The notes under the pieces: generated by a model
Seen by the model: only the letters and a program-made list of their open reading frames with translations
Told to the model about the DNA's origin: nothing
Databases searched by the model: none
Made by a program: the position numbers and the translations under genes
Source: Steinernema hermaphroditum
Taxonomy: Eukaryota > Nematoda > Chromadorea > Rhabditida > Steinernematidae
Length of the DNA stretch: 64,000 nucleotides
Direction: 5' to 3'
Assembly: GCA_030435675.1 (NCBI GenBank)
Contig: CM059623.1
Span: 5,854,012 to 5,918,011, forward strand
Shown here: positions 47,962-58,792 of the stretch, one piece after another
How positions within the stretch are numbered: the stretch's first letter is position 1
Layout of the letters: every line of letters begins with the position of its first letter

Positions 47962-48672
47962 TATAGGAGTGCCCTGTGTTGGAGACGAAAGGGGAGATTC
48001 GGTTACTGAGTGCTCGAAGGGTCGAAGAATCGGTAAATGCTATCTTGGACCGAGTTAAACCCCACAAATGAGAGTGGTGAAGTTATAAAGACCCCGTGCT
48101 TAGGATGCCAACTTGGCGAGCACTCTTAAAGAGACAGTATCACAGGAATTATTCCTCACTGTCAAATTATCAAGGATGATCCTGCCTGGAGCTTTTTTCT
48201 TAAGTCACAGGATCCCAAAGAAACAAACTGTGACGAAGCGATGGGCAAACGTGACTTGTGAACGCCGTTAACTTTTGTGAAAACTTTTAAATTTGTAATA
48301 GCACCAGGTAGCAGATTCAGACAACTAAGAACTTGGGGATTTTGATTGAGGTGACCAAATAAAACGTGCAATTACCGTGAATCATCTTTGAAGCCTTTGA
48401 AGACCTTTTTGTCTTCAAAACTTAGAATCCCAACTTATCGAGCACTCTTGAATGGGTACCGAAACGATGTAAAAGACCAGTTTTCTAGCCTTTTTTGAAG
48501 ACATCGCGTTGTAGAGCGGATGGAATGACCCATAAGAGACAATCTGAGGCCCTTTCTTGACTGATAAGTACACTTTGAGCACGGTGGTTTCCACGAATCT
48601 ACATATTTTGAGACGCTCTTTCAGAAGGTGTAGGGCGCTTTTCAAAAGATTCAGCAGATATTGAGAAATAGT

Positions 48673-49557
48673 GGCTCTGTCCAAGAATTGTGCACATAAT
48701 TAATTTCGTAAGAAGGTAAAGTTAGGATTTTCTTGTTTTTATTACGCTTCGCTAGAAAGTAAATTTAGGATGTTCTTGCTTCTAGGCTTCGCCTAGGCAA
48801 ACCCCAGCTTGGCTTAGGTAAACCCCGGCTTGGCTTAGGCTCCGGCTTAGGACTATGCCTATGATGTTTAAGCGAGCCCGAAGGGCGAGCCCTGTAGTCT
48901 TGATAAATCCATAGGCGTGGTCCTAAGCCTAAGCCAAGTCGAGGTTTGCCTAAGCGAAGCCTGGATGTTATAGTCGGATTCAAAAAACTTGTGCCCTTTT
49001 CGGCGTTTGGTCCTGACACGCCATTTTTGCACGTTCGCGGCGTGTGGTCGCGTCGTTCATAAGGCAAAATAGTGAATTTGGTGAACCGACCGTAGTCTTT
49101 GCCGTTTTTCTCTATGGTTTCGTGCGTTTTTTGGAAAACTGCAAGCATAGCCCTCTTCCTTAATCAATTGCGCGTCGAATGAGCGCCGATTCACAGAAGG
49201 TAGAGTTTTCCTCGCGGATGAGTAGCATTTTTTCGAACCGGCTACCAATATTTTCCAGCTTTTTGTCCAATTGCTGTGGGTTTTCACGTTTTAATCGCTC
49301 CCTAATTGTTTTGCGTGTCCTCCTTACCCTAATATCTTTCAAATCAAACATATCAAGTTAACAAGCGTTGCATATCACTACTCTTTAAGTTTTTGAATTC
49401 GACTGTAACCCGTTCCAAAAAAATGAATACAGAGCTCGTCTGCGGTCCGGCCGCAGCCTAAATCCTAACTTTACCTTCTTACGAAATTAATTATGTGCAC
49501 ACGTTTGGAATTATGTGCACACGAAATTAATTATGTGCACAATTCTTGGACAGAGCC
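48673..49557. mobile_element. Terminal-inverted-repeat element, about 0.9 kb
   Basis: GGCTCTGTCCAAGAATTGTG followed by CACATAATTAATTTCGTAAG at the left is repeated in inverted orientation at the right, where an extra partial copy of the ATTATGTGCAC unit is present. A minus frame near 49160-49351 (RRTRKTIRERLKRENPQQ) resembles the helix-turn-helix region of Tc1/mariner transposases, but no catalytic domain was seen. Probably a non-autonomous or decayed element. Confidence 0.55.
48786..48965. repeat. Imperfect inverted repeat with GGCTTAGG/CCTAAGCC units
   Basis: The left part carries tandem GGCTTAGG(T)AAACCCC units and the right part their inverse (CCTAAGCC, GTTTGCCTAAGC), enclosing about 60 bp. 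It could fold into a long hairpin and sits inside the element at 48673-49557. Confidence 0.6.
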
Positions 49558-49599
49558 GAAATAGCACTTCAGCACGTGAAATGATAGACTCACCCCACG

Positions 49600-50217
49600 A
49601 ATTTACGAATTTACGAATTTATTTCTCGTATCTAAGGCTTACGCCTTGCGAGACGTCATGTATATGCACAAGAAACACATTATCACTCCGTAGTCGCCGG
49701 TCTTCTTCTGGCTTCGGCACATCAGAGTAGAACACGGCGATCCCATCAGTGTGCGCGGGGATCAGAGATGCGAAGAGCTGATTCCGATGACGGTGGAGCA
49801 TAGTGCATCTGTCTTCAACTCGGGCTTCAACTCGGGTGGCGGCGCGGACGTCGGAGTTGAAGAGCTTCTTCGGCAGTTTCCGCGGGAGACACGCGAAGAA
49901 CGGCATCCGATGAAACGCGTCGGTGGAGCACAACGGACGAACCGGGAACCATCAGGGCAGCTGGTTGCGCGGACTTTCAGCGAGACTTCGACTTCTCCGG
50001 TGGCGCGGGCGGAGTCGGGCGGCAGAGACTAGCTTCTTGGCAAGACGGTGGAACTACGGTTCCCTGGTGTTCCAGGCCTTCTGGGAGCCGGAAGCGATCA
50101 TTGCACCAACAACGAGGCCGAGAACGACCGCTCACTCAACTCATTCGGCCCAGACAGCCTCAGAGAGAGAGAGAGCGAGTGGACGACCCGACCGATCGCT
50201 GGGGACACAAATGAAAG
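49600..50217 (-). mobile_element. Non-LTR retroelement fragment with TAAATTCG tail
   Basis: A 618-bp insert flanked by the 13-bp duplication GACTCACCCCACG (49587-49599 and 50218-50230). Its low-coordinate end has the same TAAATTCG tandem tail as the RTE copy at 20010, so it was inserted on the minus strand. The interior does not resemble that copy and has no RT motif. It may be another RTE subfamily's 3' end or a SINE using the RTE machinery. Confidence 0.7.
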
Positions 50218-50230
50218 GACTCACCCCACG

Positions 50231-51062
50231 TGCTATGGAATAGCACGTGGGGGTGAGCCTATAGTCTGAGTCTATAGTAAGTAGTAGGTGAGTCTATAGT
50301 AGGTAAGTCTATCATTTTGCACCGCACTGGATGCACTCCCTCAGCTCTATCGTACCGCCATCGGTGCTCATCCACGAATGACGAGATCAGAGGAAACCAC
50401 TATGAATAAGATAAAGAGGTCTAAAATGGGACTAAAGCATTCTTCGTCTATAAACCCCGTGTACTCTACGAACGTTTTTGCCTGTGGAGTGCTGAGGTTG
50501 TTCAGTCAAACGGTGAATACTTTCAAGTGAAATGGTTGAAACGATGTAAATAAACGATCATCACAAAAGTTGTCGAGTTGTCCTGCTTCGACAAAAGTGT
50601 TCCATTTTCAATGACCCAACCCAATAGATAAGTAAATCGCTTCGTAGACTACAGTAAACTGATCGCAACTCAGTAGGAGAAATGCTCTTGCAGCCGACTG
50701 AGTGGGCCAATCAGTAGCCGTTGGATGATCTGTCCTCTCTTCGAGTGCTTCAGAATTATACAGGCACCGTAGGCATGAGCATAAGCAACGAACAGAAACG
50801 GGACCTCTGTGATTGTAAGACTTGCACAGCGAGTAGCTTGAATGTCAATAAAGTTACGGTAGCAGCAGAATTGTCCGCATCTTCAGACGACGTGCTGGTA
50901 CCGAGGTCGATCCGAGTCGGGAGTTTGCGAGCTCCGACAGCTCACCTCAAGTCCTAATTTTGATCAAAGTGTTCGGAAGGCATCGCAGTACGATGCAAAT
51001 CTATTTTCAGCGAATTCCTTCCGCTCACAAAGATGCAACGGCGCTCTCATTAGATGATTCCG
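50231..51062. other. Remainder of the inverted-duplication spacer
   Basis: It begins with the right half of a foldback (GTGCTATGGAATAGCAC and GTGAGTCTATAG repeats to about 50315). From there to the right ACS arm nothing coding was recognised. Confidence 0.4.
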
Positions 51063-53433
51063 GTGCTTGTTTGTATTGTGGTTGTTTTGTACGTGTGGCT
51101 TAATCCGCGTTACAGGTTTCAGTTGGTCGCCGAACAAGTCGTCTCCCAGCAAGCGGAAAATGTTGGATTCGAAGGTGAAATTCGATCTGAACGCGAGGAC
51201 GCCTTCGGAAGAGGAGGAAGACCTCTTCCAGCCCCCCGCGCCGCTCCTCGCCGGAGCCCACGTCGCCGGCCTCCCCAGCTACCGTGACATGTACCGTGAC
51301 TCCATCAACGACCCGAACAAGTTCTGGAAGACCGTCGCCGCGCAACTGTACTTCGAATCTGACTCGGACAAGGGATTAGAATGGAACTTCGACATCCGCA
51401 AGGGGGACATCTTCTGCCGATTCATGGACGGAGCCCGCACCAACATCGCTTACAACTGCCTGGAGAGGAACATCGCCAAAGGTCTCTCCATTCCGTGCTC
51501 GTCTCATCCAACGAAGGCGCGTTTAGGATACGGATCCCGAGTCGCCTACTTGTGGGAAGGAAACGAACCCTCCGATAGCTACAAGATCACCTACCAAGAA
51601 CTCCTGGACAAAGTCGTCGCATTCTCCGCCGTCCTCCAATCGAAAGGTGTCCGAAAGGGCGACGTCGTCGCCATCTACCTGCCGATGGTGGTGGAACTCC
51701 CCGTAGCCATGCTGGCATGCGTCCGCATCGGCGCCGTCCACTCCGTCGTGTTCGCCGGTTTCAGTTCGGACTCCCTCGCGTCGCGCATCAAACAAGCCAA
51801 CTGCAAAGTCCTGGTCACCGCCGACGGCTTCTTCCGAGGGAATAAGTTCATCGCCTTGAAGAACCTCTCCGACCACGCCGTGGAAATACTCCGCGAAGAG
51901 GTGAGCACCGTGGACGCGAATCGCCTTTCTCACTGCCATCTGCTTTAGGGTCACTCCCTGAACTCGATGATCGTGCTGGAGCACCTCAACCGGGTGAAGC
52001 ACAGCAACTCCGACTTTCCCCCGGTATGTGGACTCTGGGGAGATCGTGAAACAGTGTTCCATTCAGATCAAAATGGACCCTCAACTCGACTGCTTCTGGG
52101 AAGAGGAAGTCAAGAAGTGCACGGGGATGGAGTCGAAGGTGGAGTGGGTCGAGGCCGAGGACCCGTCCTTCATTCTCTACACTTCGTGAGTCCATCTGGA
52201 GTGCGCCAGTTTTTGACGCAGCCTGTTTCAGGGGGTCCACAGGAACGCCGAAGGGAATTCTGCACACCACGGCTGGCTACATGACCTACGCGTACTTCAG
52301 CACCAGGATGACCTTCGACGTGCATGCCGACGAGGACATCTACTGGTGCACCGCCGACTGTGGCTGGATCACCGGACACTCCTACCTCGTATACGGTCCC
52401 CTCATGAACGGCGTCACGTCAGTAATGTTCGAGGGCGTGCCCACGTACCCGACCGTATCCCGCATGTGGGAGATCTGCGAGAAGTACAAGGTGAGCTTGC
52501 TCGTAGAACGCCTCGATTCACCCGGACTTCCAGGTAACGAAGTTCTACACGGCGCCCACCGCCATCCGCGCCTTGATGGCTTTCGGAAACGACAAAGTCA
52601 CGTGCCACGATCGTTCCTCACTGAAGGTGCTCGGGACCGTCGGCGAGCCGATCAATCCTTCGGCCTGGAAGTGGCTCCACAAGGTCGTCGGTGGAGGACG
52701 CTGCGCCGTCGTGGACACCTACTGGCAAACGGAGACGGTACCGCTGCATAGCAATCCAGGGCAATGACCATAATGTTCAGGGTGGCCTAATGATCACTTC
52801 GTATCCTGCAGCCACTCCCATGAAGCCCGGGTCTGCTACGATGCCCTGTTTCGGAGTGGAGCCGGTCATCGTGGATGCAGAAGGCCGCAAGCTGGAAGGC
52901 CCCTGTGAAGGAAACCTCTGCTTCGGAAGGGCCTGGCCGGGCATGATGCGGACCGTCTATGGCGACCACAAGCGCTTCGAGAAGACGTACTTCTCCCCGT
53001 TCCCCGGATACTACTTCACGGGCGATGGAGCTCGTCGTGACGAAGACGCCTATTACTGGGTCACCGGCCGTGTGGACGACCTGATGAACGTCTCCGGTCA
53101 CCTCCTCTCCACGGCGGAAATAGAGTCGGCCCTCGTGAGCCACCACGGAGTCGTCGAGGCCGCCGTTGTCGCCGCTCCGCACGACATCAAGGGACACTTC
53201 CCGTACGCATTTGTGACCATGGTCAATGTAAGGAATGGACCGAGATGCCGACCTAACCATGTTCTGTTTCAGGGCCGCAAGCTCGACAAGCAAACGATTG
53301 CTGATCTCAAAGGGGTGGTTCGCGAGAAGATCGGAGCGATCGCTGTGCCCGACGTCATCCAGGAGGCTCCCGGCCTCCCGAAGACTCGCTCCGGCAAGGT
53401 GACTCGTCGTATTTTGCGGAAGATCGCTGAGGG
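51063..53433 (+). repeat. Inverted duplication, right arm
   Basis: Near-identical inverted copy of 42259-44629. Homology stops at GCTGAGGG (53433); the next base opens sequence belonging to a BRCT gene. Confidence 0.92.
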
Positions 53434-55264
53434 TGTGGCGGTGAGGTCGAGGAATTGTACGCGTTGTATGCTGGATCAGAAACGAAGATTGTTCGCGGAC
53501 TATTGGTTCTTTGTTCCGGAGCTGTTCTTTAAATCAAGCGTCGTTAAACGAGGTAATTCAGAAAGACTGTTCGTTAACCGGCCACGACTGATTTAGAAAC
53601 GCTCATAGGAATGATAGGATTGTGTGGCGGCCACGTGATCTCTAAACCATGGGAAGCGCAAGGAAAGCCGGGGCACAACCTGATCGTCTACGGTACTGAC
53701 CCGACAGATATGGAAGATTCTGCGATACGTAAGTGTTTTTGTCGCCCATTTCATGTCAACAAACAATTATGAAACTGGTCCTGATTGGAATGGGCCCTCT
53801 GTGCTGTATTGCCGTGGGCGAGCATCGAGTCTGTCATGAAGTTTGTCGCCAACCTTTCAGTTTTCAAATTATTGGCTGTTAGAGAAAATGTCATCTGTCC
53901 ACATATGGGCAGATGCCTTTGTTTTTCCTTGTCCCTCTTTGGCTAGACGGACTAGTCCAGTGCCACCGGGGATTTGCGCTTGACAGAATTTTAGATGTCT
54001 CTTTCGATGAGCACAATCGCGAGATAGGAGTAACCCTCGCTCGATTGGAGGATGCCCTGAAAATGGAAGGCGACCGGAAAAGTGTAGGTGCTTGTGGTGT
54101 GTAGTAATTCGATTGTCTGGGCTGTTGTGTGTTCCTCTTTTCTTCTGGAGTTGCTATCTGCAATTGTGTGGGCAGCCCGATGAAGCCAATAAGCTGTTAT
54201 CTGTGCGGGGTGAAATGCGATGTTTTTTTTGCTATTACGTTGTTTTTGCGCGTTCGTCTTGGCGCTAAGAACATGACATTACAGCGGAGGCATTAGCGGT
54301 TTAATGAAAATGGAATGAGCACACCACATGTGATTACCGGCGCATTATCTTAGGAAATACCGTAGTCGAAGACGTTTGCACTTCTTTGCATCAAAGCTTA
54401 ACTCCATCATCCGGGCTCTGGAGGATCAGATAAGTGTTGTACAGTGTGCATGTGCCTGTATCATATGTCAATAGTGGGCGATCGGTCAAAACGCTCTTGT
54501 TCTTGAGCTGATTTGGAACTTATCTTCAATTCAGTGGCGCAGCTACGCTTTGAAACTTGCATCTATTAGTCACTCTGTTTGCTCTACAGTTGAAGTGGAG
54601 CCGAAGTGATCTCTCAAACTATGGATAGCTCTAGAAGGTGCGCAAACATCATCTCCATGCACTTTGGGATCCAGTGCCAGAACTGACGCTATCACTGTGG
54701 CAGTTGTGACCGCTGCACAATGCACTTTTGAGTCCTTGGATGTGGTTCGCAAAAGTTCTTTCCTGGGGGTGGCGCGGAATTCTGGGTTTCCGGCTTTTTT
54801 GATTGGGTAAGGATATCCCAACCTGCCTCGAGCTGGGAGTTCAGTTTTTTTGTTGCGAATCCTAAGTGACTCCGGCGCGACAAATTTGATTGTATAAGTT
54901 AAGTTTGAGTCGAAAGTAGAGGGGAGACAAATTGGGTTTCCTGAGGTCCGATGGGCCTAATAGGAACGTCTATCCTGAGCGGAACACACATGTTTTGGGT
55001 GTTGTGATCGTCTGGAGCGCCACGAGATCCGGAGAACCTGAACACTTTTTGCGTGGATGCTGAGTGGATGGGAAGTGATGGGTGACACTGTGTAAATAGC
55101 AAATTGTTGTAGGATTCGAACTGACGACCAACTTCACCGTCGTGCTGGCCGACTGGGTGATTGACTCGATATGCGGCTACCGGGTGAAGCCGCTCCTGGA
55201 CTCATACAGAATAACGAAGAAACCCGAATGTTTGGAGATTAGCCGATTAATAGATTGTATTTGA
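51160..55264 (+). CDS. Chimeric acetyl-CoA synthetase fused to a BRCA1-type C-terminal BRCT repeat
   Basis: Exons 51160-51900, 51949-52023, 52067-52185, 52232-52490, 52534-52737, 52781-53227, 53273-53552, 53597-53728 and 55113-55264 form one open frame of 802 residues. Residues 1-675 repeat the ACS of the left arm, with SGSTGTPKG and the catalytic Lys in [10 protein letters not shown] kept, but the final 24 residues are lost. After KIAEG the frame enters [20 protein letters not shown], then [28 protein letters not shown] and, across a 1.38-kb intron, [19 protein letters not shown] plus KPLLDSYRI. This is a BRCT repeat and resembles the second BRCT of BRCA1 (WVLDSV... LDTYLI). The BRCT gene's own 5' part (RING, first BRCT) is not seen upstream. 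Fused expression is an inference; the junction may instead mark a truncated BRCT gene beside a dead ACS copy, or an assembly error. Confidence 0.7.
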
Positions 55265-55439
55265 ACTTGTAGTTTATTTTCGTTGGGAGATATGTAAAGC
55301 GATCTGGGAAGTGCAGTGACGACTCTCGTCTCGCCGAGTGGAAGAACAAACTGGCGCGGGCGACGTCGACGATGATGTAATAATGTTGTCTTTCGTGGGA
55401 TTTTGCGCAAGTGGCGCCGGTGTGTGAATGTCATATATC

Positions 55440-55459
55440 TTTATTCAATGAATAATAAA
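55440..55459. terminator. Overlapping poly(A) signals of two convergent genes
   Basis: AATAAA on the plus strand at 55454-55459 serves the BRCT-side gene (stop 55264). AATAAA on the minus strand at 55440-55445 would serve the TGF-beta gene (stop 55775). Confidence 0.55.
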
Positions 55460-55774
55460 TAATTATAGGATGGGTACATACGACAACCATGTACAAACAA
55501 GGAATTACATACAACGTGGCTGAAGCTGAGGGCGAGCGGCGAGTCGACGACGCCTCGAGACGGAAGACAGAGGAGGATATACGGTAACCCGCGAACTCAC
55601 TTGCTGAGCCTTGCCAGCAGCAGCTTATCACAGAGGTGAGGAGGGGAGGACTAGACGGGAGACCCGGAGAGGGGAGGCGAGGGGCTGCGAGGCTGACTAC
55701 TGGGAAGCCTTAAAGCTAGTGAACTGAGATCGGAGAGTGAGAATCGGGGCGCCTAGCGGGGACGGGGTGCACGC

Positions 55775-57250
55775 CTAGGAGCACCCGCATTTCCGCGCGA
55801 TGAGGTCGGAGATGACGGCCTTGTGAATGGTGTTGTTCTCTGTTACGTAGATGATCGTGAGGTCGTCGAACTCGATCGGGTGGCAACACGGCGAGTAGAC
55901 GGCGCGCGAGTTGCCGCGGCCCTTCCGGGTCGATGAGGCCAGGTCGCTGTAGGCCGTCGCCTTCAGCTGAAAGCGGAGGGTTAGGGCTGCAGGAGGGGGT
56001 CGGGGTACCTGGCGGGGTTCGCACATTCCGTTGCACATGTTGGCACGGTAGGTGCGGGGCGCGATGACGAAGTCCCAGCCGGCGTCGGCGAAGTCGATCT
56101 CGAGCTCGTAGAGGCAGCAGCGGGGGTTGTTATCCTCGGGCCGGCAGATGCGCTCCTGGCGCCGATCGCGGCCATGGAGCTCTCCCTCGATCTCCAGGTG
56201 GAGCGACATGGAGGGGAGTCCGTTAGGGCCGATGCCGTTGTGGACGAGGTTGTGCTCGCGGTAGAAGGCCTCCACGTAGACGCCCATGATGCCCTCGCGG
56301 TTGAAGGAGGCGTCGTAGAGGTTCTTGAGCCACTGCTGCATGTCGATGGGGTCGATGTCGAGGATGGCGACGTTGCGTTCCTGGTCGGCGCGGTAGATGT
56401 GTGTACGTTCGGCGAGCTTCGATCCTAGGGTCCCGTTTCCGTGGCGCTCGTAGGCGGAGACGGTGATCGGGGTGCCGTCTTCGGGGCCGCGGTTGTGGTG
56501 CAGACGGCGGAGATGGACGTGGAGTTCCGCCTTGATCGTCGGCCTCTGTGTCAGCGAGCTGTCGAAGATGAAGTGAGTGACCGGGAAGTTCTGAAGGCGC
56601 CGGGTTAGGGGGCTCGCGCTGGGACCACTTACGATGTCCTCAGGAGTGGGCTTCGGGGTGACGAGGACCTTGTCCACGACCGGGGCCTCGTAGTTGGTGG
56701 GGGAGAGGACGTCACCGAGGCGCGAGGTGACGCGGGTCCGGGGGCGGTTCTGCTTCTGCTTCTCCTCGTCGAGCTTCGTCCCGAAGTCGTGTCCGTCCAT
56801 GATGAAGTTGGCGACGTTGACGTTGCTCTTGGAGATCTTGGGGACGGTCTTGAGGTTGAGGCGGTCGAGGATCTGCTCCATGATCTGCTCGCGGCGGATC
56901 TGCATCATGTCGGCGAAGTCCATGCAGTTGGTGCAGTTGTAGGTTCTGGTTGGCTGAAAGGGGCGCGTGAGAACGAGTCGGCCCGGAGCCCGTTCGCCCA
57001 GGTAAGGTCCCGTCACGTGAGGAGCGGCGCGGGAACGAGTGGGCGAGAGCGCGTAAGCGAGATTATTCAATTAGCGGGCAAAACAAAGATTTGGAACGGG
57101 TCGGGCTGAACCCCGGGGCGCCCCTCAAACCGGTATTGGCGCTGTTACGCCGTGCGCCCTACAAGAGTGGATCGCTTGACTCACCTCGACATAGGCGAAG
57201 ACGAAGAAGAAGACTGGCACAGCTGCCAGAAGCATCTTCGAAGAGGGCAT
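55775..57250 (-). CDS. TGF-beta superfamily ligand, DAF-7/activin-like
   Basis: Exons 57185-57250, 56633-56953, 56009-56590 and 55775-55966 encode 386 residues. Secreted: the first 22 residues contain a hydrophobic signal (KMLLAAVPVFFFVFAY). The prodomain starts with NCTNCMDFADMM and an IMEQILDRLNL helix, like the latency helix of myostatin/activin-type proforms. A furin site RDRRQER (about residues 270-276) precedes a 110-residue mature domain with nine cysteines (ICR, RCC, MCN, MCE, PCC, KCGCS), the TGF-beta/activin pattern. CCLYELEIDFADAGWDFVIAP and the C-terminal IARKCGCS resemble C. elegans DAF-7, the dauer-controlling ligand acting through DAF-1/DAF-4 and Smads. Orthology was not tested. 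A TATA-like ATAAAAG lies about 105 bp upstream of the ATG. Confidence 0.92.
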
Positions 57251-57353
57251 TGGAGGAGACGAGGGGCAGAGGGAAGGTCTTCCGGACTTCGGAGGAGCGC
57301 GGTGCCGACGGAGCTGACCGTTTTCGTTTGAATGGTTGAAACGTGCGCCACGA

Positions 57354-57360
57354 CTTTTAT
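57354..57360 (-). promoter_or_regulatory. TATA-like box of the TGF-beta gene
   Basis: ATAAAAG on the minus strand, 104 bp upstream of the ATG at 57250, in a GC-rich context. Spacing suits a TATA box with a 5' UTR of about 70-80 nt. Confidence 0.4.
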
Positions 57361-58267
57361 GTGGGGCCACGCCGCCCCGGCTTCGACGGCCAGAAGCGCC
57401 GCCCCCTCCGCTAGGGGCGTACCGCCCGAGCGTGCGCGGGTTGTCCACAGCCCCTCCTCCGGGCGGGGCTTATTGTAGTGAAGGCCCTCCGAAATCGGCT
57501 TCGGGCGGATTCCGAGGAACCGGACGCCCCTCCGGATCCTCCTCCAGGTACTCTCAGGCACAGAAGGAGACACACGACGGGACATGGTGTTGGCGAAGGG
57601 CGGTGGGCGAGTGCACCCTTATGGTGCAGGGGCCCTTATCAGCTCCGAATCCCCGAGCAGATTAAAAGAGAATCCGAGCACGGGGCATCTGGTGGACCCA
57701 CCGTACCCCGGAAGCACTAAGGGAGCGAAATGTGGTCGGCACGTGCAAACCTGAACCAGTGACGTGCGTTCCCAATCTTCGGCGCTAATTCGCTTAAACA
57801 GCCCGGATTGATATTTGTAAAATAAATTTCGCGTCACTTTCGCCCAAATCCGGCGCTAATCCAATCGCCACCTGAGTGGAATCCACGCGCTCGTTACCAG
57901 AGTAATCGAATCTCCTCACGTTGACTTCAGTTGCCCTAATCGGTTTTGCACGTCATGGCCGATCAGGGATCGCGCTGAGACCCGTTCCACCCGCTCGGAT
58001 TCCAAAGGGCATCGGGCCACTCGGGCGCCACCGGTTCCTCTGATGACAAGGGCCTCGTCAAACGACCTGTTTGTGGCCGTTCCATCTTGCGCCACCACAT
58101 AACCGAATTAATTCGCCTGGAAAACGCCTCACACGCGTTTATCCCAAAAGTCGGCACTTTACACTTTATAATACACTTAAATAAAAATAAAGTCGAGGGC
58201 ATACGATCACATTTTGAAGGATGCATACACATATCACAGCTGGGTGCGTCTTGGCTCCTGTGGGGAT
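57361..58267. other. Upstream region of the TGF-beta gene, nothing else recognised
   Basis: GC-rich, with no ORF of known family on either strand. Probably regulatory for the TGF-beta ligand. Confidence 0.4.
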
Positions 58268-58792
58268 TCAGTTCTTCACGAGCGGCTGAAAACAGAGCAG
58301 GTTAAATCGGATACGTTGTGGATTACATTGAACTTCAGCTATAAAAAATATTTTGGCAAATACAGCGTATTCGGCGCTTTGAGCGATCAGACGAACCACC
58401 CACATGTAGTAGGATATGTAACCTATTTTAGATTGCCACTGACGAGAACTTTCGTAACTACAAAGCAAATATCGTCTCGACAAATCAAACCTAAAACACT
58501 ACAACCGCCTCCATAAAAACAAGCCTGAATAAATACCTCAATAAATAAATACCTCAATGCCTCAATAAATAATTCTCTGTGGAAACGGTACCGTAGAGAG
58601 CGGAAAAAGCGCATGATAGTCCACATTAAAAACCGAAGGCCCAAAACCGGTGAAACGATCAACGATCAGCGATAATTATACCGTACCCCACCCAGTTCCA
58701 AGCGATGAAAAGTGATCCCCGGAACCCCGATAAAGCGAGCATCCCTAAATATACCACAAAAACAGCTTCTGGGAAAAGGTTGAATACGTGAG
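58268..58792 (-). CDS. Candidate multi-pass membrane protein, 3' part
   Basis: An exon at 58687-58792 (HVFNLFPEAVFVVYLGMLAL... IAWNWV) could join, in phase GG/T, to a frame after a CTTTGTAG acceptor near 58457. That frame encodes YESSRQWQSKIGYISYYMWV, then RLIAQSAEYAVFAKIFFIAE, and ends at 58268. The result would have about three hydrophobic segments, loosely like the C-terminus of FRAG1/DRAM/Sfk1 membrane proteins. An AT-rich ATTGAGGTATTT tandem repeat lies in the intron. No convincing upstream exons were found. Confidence 0.3.
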
